NCBI GenBank assembly: GCA_040754095.1
Contig: JBFMFO010000001.1
Coordinates: forward strand, 159,462 to 223,461
DNA from: QYQD01 sp040754095
GTDB lineage: Bacteria; Desulfobacterota; QYQD01
Direction of reading: 5' to 3'
Length of the DNA stretch: 64,000 bases
Under the pieces are notes generated by a model. The model was given only the letters and a program-made list of their open reading frames with translations, searched no databases and was not told the DNA's origin. The position numbers were made by a program, and so were the translations under genes. Positions 63,804 to 64,000 of this stretch are shown piece by piece. Every line of letters begins with the position of its first letter. The stretch's first letter is position 1.

Positions 63804-64000
63804 AAGTTCCTCACTTTTTGTAGATACTCAGCCACACATCTGTCCAAAATAAGATTTTTAAAATCTCCCCTAGCCCCTGGTTTATTTTAGTCAAGCGCTT
63901 TTTTTATAACATTAACATACGGAGGTCTTAATTGAAGCACCTTGCCTTACCCTGGTATTTGAGAGTCTCAACAGAGAACAGAGCTCTTATCTTGCTTCAT
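63804..64000. other. Upstream region of aconitase, window edge
   Basis: The final 197 bp contain no gene that I can see. It is A/T-rich around 63870-63930 and presumably holds the aconitase promoter, reading leftward. The right edge cuts whatever follows. Confidence 0.5.

Overview
The window looks like a chromosome segment of an anaerobic Deltaproteobacteria-grade organism (Desulfobacterota). The pointers are a Tat-exported selenocysteine formate dehydrogenase without a membrane subunit, a c-type multiheme cytochrome, a four-subunit 2-oxoacid:ferredoxin oxidoreductase, PAS-rich hybrid kinases, a DHH-CBS-CCA tRNA nucleotidyltransferase fusion, and several families of short intergenic repeats. 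This placement is inferred from gene content; the window holds no rRNA and no marker was searched.

Layout. 1-4.7 kb is a defence and accessory island: a BRO-N family gene 6 bp ahead of cas1, then cas2, a leader and a 7-repeat CRISPR array. Next come a hicBA toxin-antitoxin pair, an MNT nucleotidyltransferase with a broken HEPN partner, and an orphan CRISPR repeat. 4.7-13.5 kb carries a ferredoxin-like protein, a small secreted protein, trpS-scpA, an M50 protease, the CCA-adding fusion enzyme and a XerC/D recombinase. 13.7-17.7 kb holds envelope and redox genes: a Tat-exported carbonic anhydrase with a porin, and a rhodanese-like / MauE-DoxX / redoxin cluster. 18.3-23.3 kb is fdhE, fdhB and fdhA with an in-frame UGA. 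24.0-28.9 kb has smpB-ssrA, a PHP phosphoesterase, a creatininase-family protein, a TlpA-like thioredoxin, a LysR regulator and tRNA-Arg/tRNA-His. 29.0-36.5 kb has a PilZ protein, a zinc-ribbon protein, a 916-residue acidic protein ending in a formylglycine-generating-enzyme-type domain, and two nucleotide-sugar enzymes. 36.8-44.2 kb has tRNA-Leu, a multiheme cytochrome, a PilB/GspE ATPase and a hybrid kinase. 44.3-53.3 kb has kor/vor, fabD, a GcvH-like protein, lgt, lspA and ileS. 53.7-64 kb has tRNA-Ala, an ATPase/TOPRIM-like pair, a PhnD-like lipoprotein with a kinase, a PpiD-like foldase and aconitase.

How genes work together. Formate oxidation in the periplasm (FdhAB, matured by FdhE) could feed electrons to c-type cytochromes. 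KorDABC links 2-oxoacids to ferredoxin and aconitase supplies the TCA branch. Lgt and LspA mature lipoproteins such as the PhnD-like protein. SmpB and tmRNA rescue ribosomes.

Most striking is the density and variety of dispersed repeats. One family of about 173 bp has three copies whose paired arms change together, so it looks like a selected folded element. Two other families sit in frame inside protein-coding genes. Other points of interest are the GcvH-like protein that seems to lack its lipoyl lysine, the ATPase/TOPRIM-like pair, and the zinc-ribbon plus acidic FGE-domain gene pair. No transposase or prophage was seen.
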